Shown in pieces: positions 17,534 to 26,574 of a DNA stretch of 64,000 bases. The DNA is from DASXMT01 sp963781305 (GTDB lineage: Bacteria > Actinomycetota > Acidimicrobiia > Acidimicrobiales > RAAP-2). The notes under the pieces were generated by a model, which was not told the origin of the DNA, made no database searches, and worked only from the letters and a program-made list of their open reading frames with translations. Position 1 is the stretch's first letter. Each line of letters begins with the position of its first letter. Made by a program: the position numbers and the translations under genes. Where the stretch lies: positions 1,278,159 through 1,342,158 of the forward strand of contig CAWAFL010000001.1 of the NCBI GenBank assembly GCA_963781305.1. Reading direction: 5' to 3'.

Positions 17534-17755
17534 GTGAAGATGGAGAGCGTACGACAGGAAGTCGGAGACGAGCACAACAGTTCGTTTGAGATGATCGCCG
17601 TGGATGTAAGGCATTCCAAGCCTGGATTCGAGTCCGGGGAGGAGGCAACCGAATCTCGAGAAGGCGAGCGTCGCTTTCCGCTCAGCGAGGAACGTGATGT
17701 GCCGCAAGCCTCACTTGCTGATCGAATCCGTAATGGCAAGCACGGCAGCGCCTGA
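17534..17755 (+). CDS. Possible small hydrophilic protein
   Basis: 73 residues, very charged (EEATESREGERRFPLSEERD), with no domain recognised. Its TGA overlaps the ATG of the next gene (TGATG at 17753-17757), which suggests translational coupling and is the main reason to list it. The ribosome-binding site is weak. It could equally be chance. Confidence 0.3.
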   Translation: MKMESVRQEVGDEHNSSFEMIAVDVRHSKPGFESGEEATESREGERRFPLSEERDVPQASLADRIRNGKHGSA

Positions 17756-18129
17756 TGGGCGCCTCGACAGTCAGCTTCCACAATTCGTATTCGACAACCC
17801 TGTTTGTCGCCTACCTTCGGGAGGATCATGGCTGCGGCGATGAATGCGGACAGCCGTGGGATGTTCTTGGCTGGGTGAAGCTTGTCCCAGGCGCCACGGG
17901 ATACAGGGCAAATCCCACCAACAATAGGTACTTCTACTATTACGCGGAAGCCCTAAATGGAGCAATCTGGAGAGGTCCCGCTGTAGCCGAGGTAAGCAAT
18001 TCTGCCTTTGAGAAATGCACCTGCATCGGCGTGCGTGAAGTTAATGGCGGCTCTATAAATCCTTACCACGATGTAGGGTTCCGAGAGCTTGACACCGACG
18101 TTCACGGAGGCGTCAACTTCATTCCTTGA
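17755..18129 (+). CDS. Hypothetical protein, possibly DUF1036-like
   Basis: 124 residues starting MGASTVSFHNSYSTTLFVAY. The pattern 'nucleotide-free' beta-rich with WDVLGWVKLVPGATGYRAN, NNRYFYYYAEALNGAIWRGP and EKCTCIGVREVNG resembles DUF1036, whose members have a GW..L.PG core. Five cysteines are present. There is no signal peptide. Function unknown; the family label is tentative. Confidence 0.55.
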   Translation: MGASTVSFHNSYSTTLFVAYLREDHGCGDECGQPWDVLGWVKLVPGATGYRANPTNNRYFYYYAEALNGAIWRGPAVAEVSNSAFEKCTCIGVREVNGGSINPYHDVGFRELDTDVHGGVNFIP

Positions 18130-18184
18130 TAACCAGACGGACACCCCCGTTCGGCTCGATTGTCCGTCCCCGTAGCCTTGTCTC

Positions 18185-18290
18185 ATGTGTGGCCGCATCG
18201 GACTGAAGGACCCACCTCGATACGTTGGGAAGTGGCTCGGCGCCCGAGTCTCCGACGAGCTTGAGGCCACCTGGGAAGCGCGCTATAACG
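18185..18290 (+). pseudogene. 5' fragment of a SRAP gene, inverted copy
   Basis: Reads MCGRIGLKDPPRYVGKWLGA, then RVSDELEATWEARYNVGP before similarity stops at about 18290. This is the N-terminus of the SRAP protein encoded on the opposite strand at 18325-19018, and the upstream bases (TAGCCTTGTCTC before ATG) are similar too. It directly faces the 3' end of that gene, leaving a partial inverted duplication with substitutions. Confidence 0.75.
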
Positions 18291-18324
18291 TCGGCCCCGT
18301 GCTCCGAGTCCGGGCATTTCACCT

Positions 18325-19018
18325 TCACTGCGACTTCAAGGCCTCAGTCAGTTGCCGACCCTGGTTCCGCACGTTTCCAACACTCTGACCCACTGGCCAA
18401 TGCCGCAGGACACCGGCTGGCCCAGGACGGAGCATCCCTTCCAACTCTTCGTCGGCATCCACCGCTGGGTCGAGCCATCGCTCCCACGTCTCGGACTCGA
18501 GCACCACAGGCTGACGGTGGTGTATCTGCTCCATGTCGGGACCGGCGTCGGTCGTGATAATCGTGGCCGAGTAGATCTCTTCGCCTTCAGGAGAGCGCCA
18601 CCACTCCCATAGACCAGCGAATACGACCGGCTTTTCGTCCGCTCGAGTGAACCAGTGAGGCTGTTTAGCCTTTCGGTCCGGAACCGCCTGCCACTCGTAG
18701 AAGCCACTGACAGGTACGAGCAGGCGTCGGCGTTGGAAGGCGTTGCGGAACAACGGCTTGGTCGAAACCGAGTCGGCACGGGCATTGAAGCTGCGTGATC
18801 CGACTTTGGGGTCCTTCGCCCAGCTCGGGATCAATCCCCATCGGTACTGGTGGAGGACCCGATCGCCGTCACGGTCAACCTGAGCGCCGAGAATTGGGAT
18901 CGGTAGGGCCGACGTTGTATCGCGCCTCCCAGGTGGCCTCGAGCTCATCCGAGACGCGGGCGTCGAGCCACTTGCCAACATCTCGAGGCGGGTCCTTCAG
19001 TCCGATACGGCCGCACAT
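18325..19018 (-). pseudogene. SRAP (SOS-associated, HMCES/YedK-type) protein, frameshifted
   Basis: ATG 19018 begins MCGRIGLKDPPRDVGKWLDA with the essential Cys2 that crosslinks abasic sites in single-stranded DNA. After YNVGPT the frame breaks near 18910 and continues one frame over with QYRWGLIPSWAKDPKVGSRS, NARADSVSTKPLFRNAF, VSGFYEW (catalytic Glu) and SATIITTDAGPDM with HHRQPVVL. All landmark residues are present, so a one-base fix gives a normal protein of about 230 residues. Either a real null allele or a sequence error. Confidence 0.8.
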
Positions 19019-19157
19019 AGTCGAAGGCTAGATAGACAGGGCGGCGGACGGTATAGCAGGCCAGAATGGGGACCGAACGTCGCATATCAGCTCATGGTCC
19101 CCACCGTGAAGGCGGCCCATGAGCACGCAAGTGGTCGGCAGTTGCCCACCCCCTTAA

Positions 19158-19658
19158 CTACTTGAACGTGAGGTCGAGGCTTGCGGCCGTGCAACTACCC
19201 GCATTCGGATCACTGACCTTGCAGAAGGACTCGTTGGCCGTGGTGTAGGTCTGAATTCGGTATTCCACAGTGTGGCCGGTGGTTCCGATCTTGTAGAGCA
19301 AGTCTGCCTGGTACTGGGTATCCCCAGCAGTGTCAATATCGCCTAAACTCCACTTGAGCTCAAAGCGCGCAGTACCACCTGGGCGCAGCGTCGATCCGTT
19401 TCCGGGACGCCCTTCAAAGGCCATTGGGTAATAGTCATACACGTAGTGATGGCACGTACCAGTCTCAACATTTGAGATGTCACAAAACTGGCCCTGGACC
19501 GGCTTGACGGATTGCAGGGTGAGAGTCTGATTGCCGTCGTTCTTGATCAGGAACCCGCGGCTGGCTGCGCTCGCCGGGGCGGCGGTTATCAGCGCTCCCA
19601 CCAGTCCGGACGTCAGCAAAACAGCCGACACCCCGATACGTATGCATGTCTGTTTCAT
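19158..19658 (-). CDS. Secreted beta-rich protein
   Basis: 166 residues from ATG 19658, preceded by GAGGAGGG at good spacing. Signal peptide MKQTCIRIGVSAVLLTSGLV to about ASAAS. The mature part (RGFLIKNDGNQTLTLQSVKP, GQFCDISNVETGTCHHYVYD, GGTARFELKW, AGDTQYQADLLYKIGTTGHT) looks like a single beta-sandwich domain stabilised by paired cysteines. No catalytic motif. Function unknown. Confidence 0.7.
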   Translation of the reverse strand: MKQTCIRIGVSAVLLTSGLVGALITAAPASAASRGFLIKNDGNQTLTLQSVKPVQGQFCDISNVETGTCHHYVYDYYPMAFEGRPGNGSTLRPGGTARFELKWSLGDIDTAGDTQYQADLLYKIGTTGHTVEYRIQTYTTANESFCKVSDPNAGSCTAASLDLTFK

Positions 19659-19755
19659 CTGGCCCTCCTCTAATTGGGCTTCGTTGGTGGGGAGTTCTGG
19701 ATGCCGCCCCAGAGCGGATAGGCCGAACGAACCTGCCGCGAGTCGGGCGAGATCA

Positions 19756-20277
19756 TCAGGTTGTCGACTTGTCGGGGCCGCAACTGGCTTGCAGCACCCG
19801 CCGAGTCCGCTCGAGCCACGCCGGGTCCACGATCTCGTCCTCGTCGCGTAGCGTCGACGCGTCGTAGGCAGGGTCGACGCAGTTGACCTCGCCCTCGAGC
19901 CCGTCGGGATCGTGGAAGCGGAGGGACAACATGGGGCCGAGTCGCCGGATGCTGCCGCTTGACGCTCCCACCGCGACCAGGCGGTCACGCAGCGCGAGCA
20001 GGGCACTCTCGTCGGCGACGGTGAACCCGATGTGGTCGAGCCGTCCCCGCTTAAACATGGCGGGGGCGAAGCTGTGGGACGCGGGGTCGTACCCGACGAC
20101 CTCGAAGACGTGCAGCATGACGTTTCCCGCGACGATGACGGCCTGGCGGGTGTGGCCGGGGGCGGCACCGAACACGATGGTCGTTTCGAGGCCGATGGTG
20201 TCTTCGTAGAAGGCGCGGAAGCCGTCGAGGTCGGGCGACACCACTGCGACGTGGCTCATACCCACCGGTTCGCTCAC
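19756..20277 (-). CDS. VOC-family (glyoxalase/dioxygenase fold) protein
   Basis: About 173 residues. Start GTG 20277 (VSEPVGMSHVAVVSPDLDGF) is chosen over the long upstream extension, which lacks similarity. Two beta-alpha-beta-beta-beta halves are visible: SHVAVVSPDLDGFRAFYEDT with NVMLHVFEV, and LDHIGFTVADESALLALRDR with LSLRFHDPDGLEGEV. His, Glu and His residues at the usual metal positions suggest a metal-dependent enzyme; substrate not deducible. Confidence 0.8.
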   Translation of the reverse strand: MSEPVGMSHVAVVSPDLDGFRAFYEDTIGLETTIVFGAAPGHTRQAVIVAGNVMLHVFEVVGYDPASHSFAPAMFKRGRLDHIGFTVADESALLALRDRLVAVGASSGSIRRLGPMLSLRFHDPDGLEGEVNCVDPAYDASTLRDEDEIVDPAWLERTRRVLQASCGPDKSTT

Positions 20278-20384
20278 CTTCGGTTCCCAGGTCGGATCCT
20301 CACACCCTTTAGGCGTTCCATCTGGTGGAACAATTCGTTCCGTCCGGTCAGCGACCCGCCGAACCGCCTGGGGACGATGCGCTC

Positions 20385-23300
20385 TCAGGCAGTCTCCACC
20401 GTCCACGACAGGGCGGCAGCTGGCTGCGGCAGGTAAATGCAGTGTCCGCCAGTGCGAACCGAGTCCTCGAGGTGCGCACCGAGTAGCGGCGCCTGATCGG
20501 TGACGGCCGCGACGGCGCGCCGGAGGCTGCGCACCACGTTGATCCGGGCCCGCTCGGCGTCCGAACCGGTCGGGCGGTCGCGACCACCGAGGCCGACCGC
20601 TCGTCTGAGCTCGCGCAAGAGCGCGTCGATTTCGGCGTGGGCACGTTCGCCACGTACGACGTCGTTGGCGACCTCGGCATCGTCGACCTCGACCTGCAGT
20701 TGGAGCAGGCGCTGTCGATAGGCGCGCTTCGCTTGGGCGTCGAGACTCGGACCGAGATCAGTGCCGACCGGCGCGTAGGCGCCTCCTGCGAGCTCGAGGG
20801 CGGAGACCTCGGCGCCCGGCGTCGTCAGCAGCCGGGCCAGTTGCCCAACGCCGTTGCTATCGGGCAGCTGGGCGTCACCCAACGGCGTGGTCAGCACCCA
20901 CTGTGTCCCATCGCGACGCATGACGGCTTGACTGGCCGCGTCCTGGAGAACCGGTGTCGGGAGCGGAGCTCGGCCTGGTCGCGCGACACCAGCGGTGGCC
21001 GCCAACCCGTCGGCCTCGACGCGCAGCCCTTCGGCCCCGTCCTCGCCTGCACGCTCGACGGCGTCGGCGAGATGGTCGAGGCAGTGGACGAGCAGGGGGG
21101 GCGACGGCATCGAGCGGGCGAGCGCAACGGCGTCGCGCGCATGGCGGACCGCGGCTTGGGAGTCGCCGTCGAGGGCGGCGAGGCGACCGAGCACGTCGTC
21201 GACCGGCAGGCCGGCACTATGGCCGCCACCAGCGTTGAGCAGCCCGGCATACGGGAGCAGCGCACTGTAGACGGGCCCGGCGTACGTTGTTGCACCCGCT
21301 CGGGCAACCGTGTCTCCGAGGACGCGCAGCAGGTGGTCGCCTGTCATCGACCGCAGGAGGCGCTCGGGTCGAGATCCGTACCGGTGCAGCACGTCCTGCA
21401 CGGTCGAATCATCGCCGAACAACTGCGCTCCAAATCCTTTCTGTACTAGCAACACCGGCGAGGGCACTTCGTCGAACATCTCCGTCGCGACGCGATAGAC
21501 CTCCTCGGTCCTCACGTCGGCGGCGCCGTAGAGGTCGAACAGCATCAGTTGGTGCATAGCCTCGCACCCGAGCAAGACGACCGGTTCGATGTTCCCGGCT
21601 CCTACATGCGTGGCCGCAGTCATCGCTGCGGTAGCGGACGACCGGTTGCCGCTCAGTGCGAGGAGGGTGGTGCGCTGCACCAGTGTGCTGTGGCGCCACG
21701 CCGCTGAGGGCAGCAGCGCGGCCAGCACCTCAGCGCTTCCCAGGGACTCGTTCGCGGCGCCAAGGTCGCCTTGATTTAGGTAGTGGCCGGCGCGGCGCTG
21801 ATGCCCGTAGAGCGCGAGGTCAGATCGACCAGCACGCTCCGCGAGACGGACGACCTCGTCCGCCGCGACAATGACACCGTCGACCTCCGACCGACTCTTC
21901 GCCGACATCGCCTGGTTGATGAGCGATTCGGCGATGAGGGTGGGATCGCCCGTAACTCGGGCCACCGCGATCCCTTTGTCGGCCCACGCACGGACCCGGT
22001 CAGTGGCATCGACATCGGCACCGCCGAGCATGGTGAGGCGTCCGAGCAGCGTGGCCCGGAGGTGCATCTCCTCGGGCGGGAGCGCGTCGAGTGCCTCCTC
22101 TAGACGACGCACGCGCTGAAGGTCGGGCACGAACGCAGTGACCTGGAGGACGGCGCCGGCCTCAGCCCTTGCCCGCGTCACGGGGTCCGAGCACCCGCGG
22201 GCCAGGTCGGCGGCCTCGTGATAGAGGTCCAACGCCGGGTTGAGATCGCCGAGCCAGCTCAGCACCTCGGCCAGGTCGAGGGCCACGTTCGCGAGAAGGT
22301 CAGGGCGCTCCACGCATTCCGCGCCGACCTCGCGCGCATCCCATAGGAGACCAGCAGCTCGCGCCTGCTGACCGGCGCCAACGAACTCAGCAGCCACCTC
22401 GCACGCAACCTCGACCGCGTCGGCAATAGCCGACGCGCCGACGGCAGCATGCAGATGGTGGCGTGAGGCCTCTGCGCGTCCGTCGAGCGTGCCGACGGCG
22501 TCCCACGCCATCGCGAGCCGGTCGTGCACGTAGCGAGCGTCGCTCAGCCGTCCGGCGGCTTCAGCCAGCAATGCGTGGCGAAAGCGCACGCCATTCGGCG
22601 CCACCTCCTCGACGACACCTTCGCGCTCTGCCGGTTCGAGACGCACGACGGCTACCGCCGTCGTGCAGGAGGTCGCAATGGCAAGGAGGGCGAGTGGCGT
22701 GCCGGAGCCGGCGACCGCTGCCACGGCCAGTAGCTCCCGAGTGTCGTTGTCGAACCGATCGAAGGAGTGGTCTATGACTTCGCCGATCACCCCGACGCCG
22801 TCGGGAGCACGCACGATCTCCCGCACGAACAGCGGATTGCCACCTGTCCGTGCGTGCAGCCTGACGGCGTCGACGGATCGAGCGCTTTCGGCGGTAGCGA
22901 GTTGGCGCACCCCTTCGACGTCGAGGCCTCCGACCTGGACTAGCCGCGACACCCGTCGCACGCCATCGATCCGGGGCATATCCGGCTCGTAATCGCGGCT
23001 GGTCGCCACGAGCGCCACAGGCGCATCGCCGAGCGCCCGCGCCAGGTGGTCGAGCACCCAGATCGCCATCGGATCGGCCCAATGCAGGTCTTCCAGGACC
23101 ACTAGGGCGGGCGCACACGATATGAGAGCGTCAGCAAGCAACTCGAGATGCTCCCATCGTCGGTCCTCGGCCGAGATCGACACCTCGCTGAGGGCGTTGA
23201 GGCCGAGCGAGTAGTAGACGCCCCGCCAAAGCTCCATCGGTTCCCGCCGCGAGCGGTTGGCCTCAGCGCGGAGAACACGCATCCCATTCGCCCTGGCCAT

Positions 23301-23585
23301 GATCGCAGCTTCGTCCGCGAGCCGGGTCTTGCCGATGCCGGGTTCGCCCACCAACAGGGTAATGGTCGGTCGGCCCGAACGGCCTTCCTCCAAAGCGGCC
23401 TGCAACACCATGAGCTCGTAATCCCGTCCGACCAGGACATCGGGAGTGGGTGCGTGCTTCGCCACCTCAGACTTGCCCGCTTCGATGCATGTCGTTGGGC
23501 TCAGTGGCGGGAGAGAAACGACCCGCACTCGGAAATTCGGAATGCGTCGGTCCTCCGATGCTATGCAGCCTTTTTGCGGCTGCAA
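20385..23585 (-). CDS. Large STAND/AAA ATPase with TPR region
   Basis: 1066 residues. After about 50 residues comes LVGRDYELMVLQAALEEGRS, Walker A GEPGIGKTRLADEA and Walker B ALVVLEDLHWADPMAIWVLD, then a winged-helix and about 500 residues of TPR-like helical hairpins. The C-terminus (TPLGDAQLPDSNGVGQLARL, then DAQAKRAYRQRLLQLQVEVD and ARINVVRSLRRAV) is the distinctive tail of actinobacterial AAA/adenylate-cyclase-like regulators and replaces the usual LuxR HTH. Likely a signal-integrating switch ATPase; the true start may be internal (VAKHAPTPDVLVGRD). Confidence 0.8.
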   Translation of the reverse strand: MQPQKGCIASEDRRIPNFRVRVVSLPPLSPTTCIEAGKSEVAKHAPTPDVLVGRDYELMVLQAALEEGRSGRPTITLLVGEPGIGKTRLADEAAIMARANGMRVLRAEANRSRREPMELWRGVYYSLGLNALSEVSISAEDRRWEHLELLADALISCAPALVVLEDLHWADPMAIWVLDHLARALGDAPVALVATSRDYEPDMPRIDGVRRVSRLVQVGGLDVEGVRQLATAESARSVDAVRLHARTGGNPLFVREIVRAPDGVGVIGEVIDHSFDRFDNDTRELLAVAAVAGSGTPLALLAIATSCTTAVAVVRLEPAEREGVVEEVAPNGVRFRHALLAEAAGRLSDARYVHDRLAMAWDAVGTLDGRAEASRHHLHAAVGASAIADAVEVACEVAAEFVGAGQQARAAGLLWDAREVGAECVERPDLLANVALDLAEVLSWLGDLNPALDLYHEAADLARGCSDPVTRARAEAGAVLQVTAFVPDLQRVRRLEEALDALPPEEMHLRATLLGRLTMLGGADVDATDRVRAWADKGIAVARVTGDPTLIAESLINQAMSAKSRSEVDGVIVAADEVVRLAERAGRSDLALYGHQRRAGHYLNQGDLGAANESLGSAEVLAALLPSAAWRHSTLVQRTTLLALSGNRSSATAAMTAATHVGAGNIEPVVLLGCEAMHQLMLFDLYGAADVRTEEVYRVATEMFDEVPSPVLLVQKGFGAQLFGDDSTVQDVLHRYGSRPERLLRSMTGDHLLRVLGDTVARAGATTYAGPVYSALLPYAGLLNAGGGHSAGLPVDDVLGRLAALDGDSQAAVRHARDAVALARSMPSPPLLVHCLDHLADAVERAGEDGAEGLRVEADGLAATAGVARPGRAPLPTPVLQDAASQAVMRRDGTQWVLTTPLGDAQLPDSNGVGQLARLLTTPGAEVSALELAGGAYAPVGTDLGPSLDAQAKRAYRQRLLQLQVEVDDAEVANDVVRGERAHAEIDALLRELRRAVGLGGRDRPTGSDAERARINVVRSLRRAVAAVTDQAPLLGAHLEDSVRTGGHCIYLPQPAAALSWTVETA

Positions 23586-24044
23586 CCATCACCCGAGCCG
23601 GTCCCGCTGACGATTGACCGTCCGCAGCCCCGTCAATCCCCTCGGCGAGCTCTTCGCCGGCGAGTGGTCTTGACTTACGAAGATGCTGACGCGCGATCTC
23701 AGTCGAATCCTCATCTCTGCTGGTGATCGATCGAAACCGCTTCTCGGTCGGGGGAATAGCTCTCCCGCACAATTCGGCAAGAGCCGCGTATTGGTGCTCC
23801 CAATGTTCATCCGCAATGTCCGGGAGAGAGAACGGCACGCTTGCCATCGTTCCATGCTGTGGTCAACGGCGCGAAATCGGGTCCATGCCACCAATTCAGG
23901 CAGGGCGTACGTCGGGCCGCGATCCAGCTGTGCCTCGGACGTCGGCAGGCGCGGTCTGGTGCTTCTATCCTTCCTGATGTTCCGGAGCACCCGGTGTCCG
24001 CGCTCGGTATCCAAGTGGTCCACGTCGGCGGGCACCAGCCCCCA
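23586..24044. other. Stretch without a convincing gene
   Basis: Minus-strand frames read SEAQLDRGPTYALPELVAWT then, one frame over, VPFSLPDIADEHWEHQYAAL and AELCGRAIPPTEKRF, which could be one frameshifted gene fragment, but I recognise no family and see no good start. Nothing else is supported here. Confidence 0.4.
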
Positions 24045-24505
24045 GCCTCAACCTCGCGGCACTTTGCCCCGTCCCCAAGGCCCTTCCTCCCTCGTCCCTC
24101 TGCCCCTCCCTTCCCCGCTCGGGTGGGGTCCCGGGCGTGCGGCGGCGGTCTGCCCCTGCGTCCCCGGTGCCGGTGGCCGTCGTGCCTGGGCGGCCCGGTG
24201 CGCGCCGGTTTTGGGGCCGTTTGGCGTGCTCCCCCTTGCCTTCTCGTCGTTCGACGGGAGGCGCAGGGAGGACGGGACCCGGAAACGGGCCGAGAGCGTC
24301 CACAGCCCCGAGGTCGAACCTGCCCGCCCGCCCGGTGTTTTAGGGTGTGGGAGGTGCGAACGACGTTCGCTGGTCGGTCATCTACGAGGACGCCGAGCTG
24401 TCGATCTGGGTAACACGACCCCACCCGAACGGGAGATGGACGAACGAGAGATGGATGGGCAGAGGGAAGATGGAGGGGGCTTTGGGGGGAGGGCAGAGTG
24501 CCGTC
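24045..24505. repeat. Palindrome-family repeat, copy D, with central cargo
   Basis: The left arm (24055-24260) runs CGCGGCACTTTGCCCCGTCC through GCCGTCGTGCCTGGGCGGCC to TTCTCGTCGTTCGACGGGAG. The right arm (about 24418-24505) is shorter and more degenerate (CCCACCCGAACGGGAGATGG, GGGGGCTTTGGGGGGAGGGC). About 150 bases of unrelated sequence, including the frame DVRWSVIYEDAELSIWV, lie in the centre, unlike copy E. Confidence 0.7.
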
Positions 24506-24575
24506 GTCGGGGTACTAACCCACTGTGCGAGGTGAGCGCCTCCCTCAAGGCTAACGAGGGGTCGTCTTCCGAGTG

Positions 24576-26096
24576 TCAGCAGCCTGGCGTCGGGATGGCG
24601 AGGTTGATCGTCTGCTGCTGGCCGTAGTTGTTCACGGCATGGAAGACCAACGATGCCGACATCGTGCCCGGCGTCAGGTGCTCGACGCTCGTCACTGTGG
24701 CGCCGGGATGCACGCCATGGGCCGCATTGGCCGGCCCGACACTTGAGGGCGAGCTGGCCGGCGTCGACGTGAAGGTGAACGCCTCGTAACTGCCGATCGC
24801 TCCGATCGAGTGACCCGACCAGGTAACGGTGCATCCGACATTGCTCCCCTTTGCGGTCGCCACGTTGACCTGACCCGGCTGGACCACGACCAAGGTGAAG
24901 GTCTGGGCGGCATCAGGGCTTACCCCGTTGTGCGCCGTGATGGGGAGGATGTAGGTCCCCGCGGTCAGGGGCTTCGGCGTGCCGGCCAGGGTGGCCGTGC
25001 CGTTGTGGTTGTCAGTGAAGGTCACCCCGCCGGGCAGGGCGCCGATCTCGGACAAGCTGGGGGTGGGGGACCCGGTCGCCGTGACCGAAAATGAGCCGCT
25101 CTTCCCGACGGTGAAGGTGGTGGTGTTTGCCGACGTGATGGCTGGGGCCTGGTTGACGACCAGGATCGGCTGGCAGGAACCACTGCTGGCGCTGGTGTTG
25201 AACCCGTCGCTGTCGGCGAAATAGGCGCTGCCGTAGTAGGTGCCCGGTGCCGCTGGGGTGGTCGTCCCGATGGTGTAGGTCCCATTCCCCGCGTTGACGT
25301 TGTTGTCGACGCCGAGGGTGAAGGCCAAGTTGTGGCAGCTGGGATCGGTGTAGGCACCGAGCGAGATCGACCCCAACGGCTCATTGGGGCTGGCCAGACC
25401 ACCGCTCAGCGTCCCAGTGAAGGTGACCGGCGATCCGAACGTGGCCGGGTTGGGCGATGCTGACAAGGTGAGCGTCGTCGGTGCTGGCTGGTTGAGCACC
25501 ATCTGCCAGCTGGTCTTGAAGATCACCCCGCCGGTTTGGTCGGCCACCTGGACTGTCCCGGAATAGGTTCCCGGTTGGACGGTGTCGGGAATCGTGAATG
25601 GGACCAGGCCGGTGTCGTAGTCGCCGGCCATGATGGGACAGGAGACGGCGGGGTCGGTGCTTGCAGGGGTGCCCACCGGCCACACGAAGGGCCCGGCCCA
25701 GACGTTCGGGCCGGAGGCAGGAATGACCGCCGTTCGGCTGTTGGCTGGCGTTCCGCAGACGGGATAGGCGAAAGAGATCGGGACGTTGTTGGGACCCTTG
25801 AAATCGACGACGACCTTCCCGCCAGTGATGTCCTCTTGGAGGTTGAAGTCCCACCGGACGAAGTCGGTCTGGCCGATGACGGGTGGCCATGTTGTCGCTT
25901 CGGCAGCGTTGACCGTGATGTGCTGGATCGTATTGACCGTATAGATAATCGGGACGGTTCCTGGGTCGGGAGTGGGCGAGTAGATAGGGTTGGCTCCCGA
26001 CGGAGTCGAAGGCAGGATCAGCACCCCAACCGCCGTCATCAATGCGAACCCGATTGCGGCCAGACGGCGCGCACGAAAGCGACCGAGATTCAACAT
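24576..26096 (-). CDS. Secreted multi-Ig surface protein with shared C-terminal module
   Basis: 506 residues from ATG 26096, which sits directly behind GGGGGGAA as in its paralogue at 6677. Signal peptide MLNLGRFRARRLAAIGFALM to about SGA; an N-terminal region with paired Cys (ISFAYPVCGTPAN, DPAVSCPIMAGDYDTGL); an Ig-like repeat PTTLTLSASPNPATFGSPVT; one He_PIG-like repeat (QAPAITSANTTTFTVGKSGS); and the C-terminal module ending LAIPTPGC. The last roughly 500 bases are nearly identical to 4917-5460 while the N-terminal half is unrelated. Confidence 0.8.
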   Translation of the reverse strand: MLNLGRFRARRLAAIGFALMTAVGVLILPSTPSGANPIYSPTPDPGTVPIIYTVNTIQHITVNAAEATTWPPVIGQTDFVRWDFNLQEDITGGKVVVDFKGPNNVPISFAYPVCGTPANSRTAVIPASGPNVWAGPFVWPVGTPASTDPAVSCPIMAGDYDTGLVPFTIPDTVQPGTYSGTVQVADQTGGVIFKTSWQMVLNQPAPTTLTLSASPNPATFGSPVTFTGTLSGGLASPNEPLGSISLGAYTDPSCHNLAFTLGVDNNVNAGNGTYTIGTTTPAAPGTYYGSAYFADSDGFNTSASSGSCQPILVVNQAPAITSANTTTFTVGKSGSFSVTATGSPTPSLSEIGALPGGVTFTDNHNGTATLAGTPKPLTAGTYILPITAHNGVSPDAAQTFTLVVVQPGQVNVATAKGSNVGCTVTWSGHSIGAIGSYEAFTFTSTPASSPSSVGPANAAHGVHPGATVTSVEHLTPGTMSASLVFHAVNNYGQQQTINLAIPTPGC

Positions 26097-26150
26097 TTCC
26101 CCCCTGGTGATTTCAGCTACCACGGACGCTAGTCGACGCGCAACAAAACA
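26097..26150 (-). promoter_or_regulatory. Conserved upstream block of secreted-protein genes
   Basis: Bases just upstream of ATG 26096 and ATG 6677 share CCCCCCTGGTGA and, 30 bases further, GTCGACGCG (as read on the plus strand). The similarity ends soon after. Probably the ribosome-binding site plus part of a common promoter or leader. Confidence 0.4.
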
Positions 26151-26574
26151 AGAGGCCAGACTGTGGGGAAGGCTCATACTGACCTCGGACCACTCGCCGC
26201 CAGGCCGTGGCCACGAACCGGGCGCGGCGTTCCGTTGGTGATGGTGCAGCCGGTCAGGACGGTGAAGTCCGGCTGGTGGACCTGCTTGTCGGCCCCACAC
26301 GGTCAGGTTGTTGTTTGTGTTTCCGGTGTCGGTCCCTTTAATGCAGTTGCACAGGAAGCGAAGATTGAGACTAGGACGCCGTCCGCCCCATTGATGACAA
26401 CCCAAAGGTCACCTCAAAAGGTGATTGACCGTTGCAGTGGGGGCTGCTACCTTCCCCGCAGGGGTGGAAGTCGGGTGCTTTGCGCCTTTTCTTATTGTCG
26501 TACGTTCCGGATTCATTTCCGACCTCCTTGCCTCGATTCGGCGTGTCAACGCCGAGGGTTCGAGTGAAGCGGAG

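Noticed and set aside
17462..17829. Minus-strand frames opposite the small hydrophilic ORF
   Set aside because: No ribosome-binding site, domain or coherent hydrophobic pattern.
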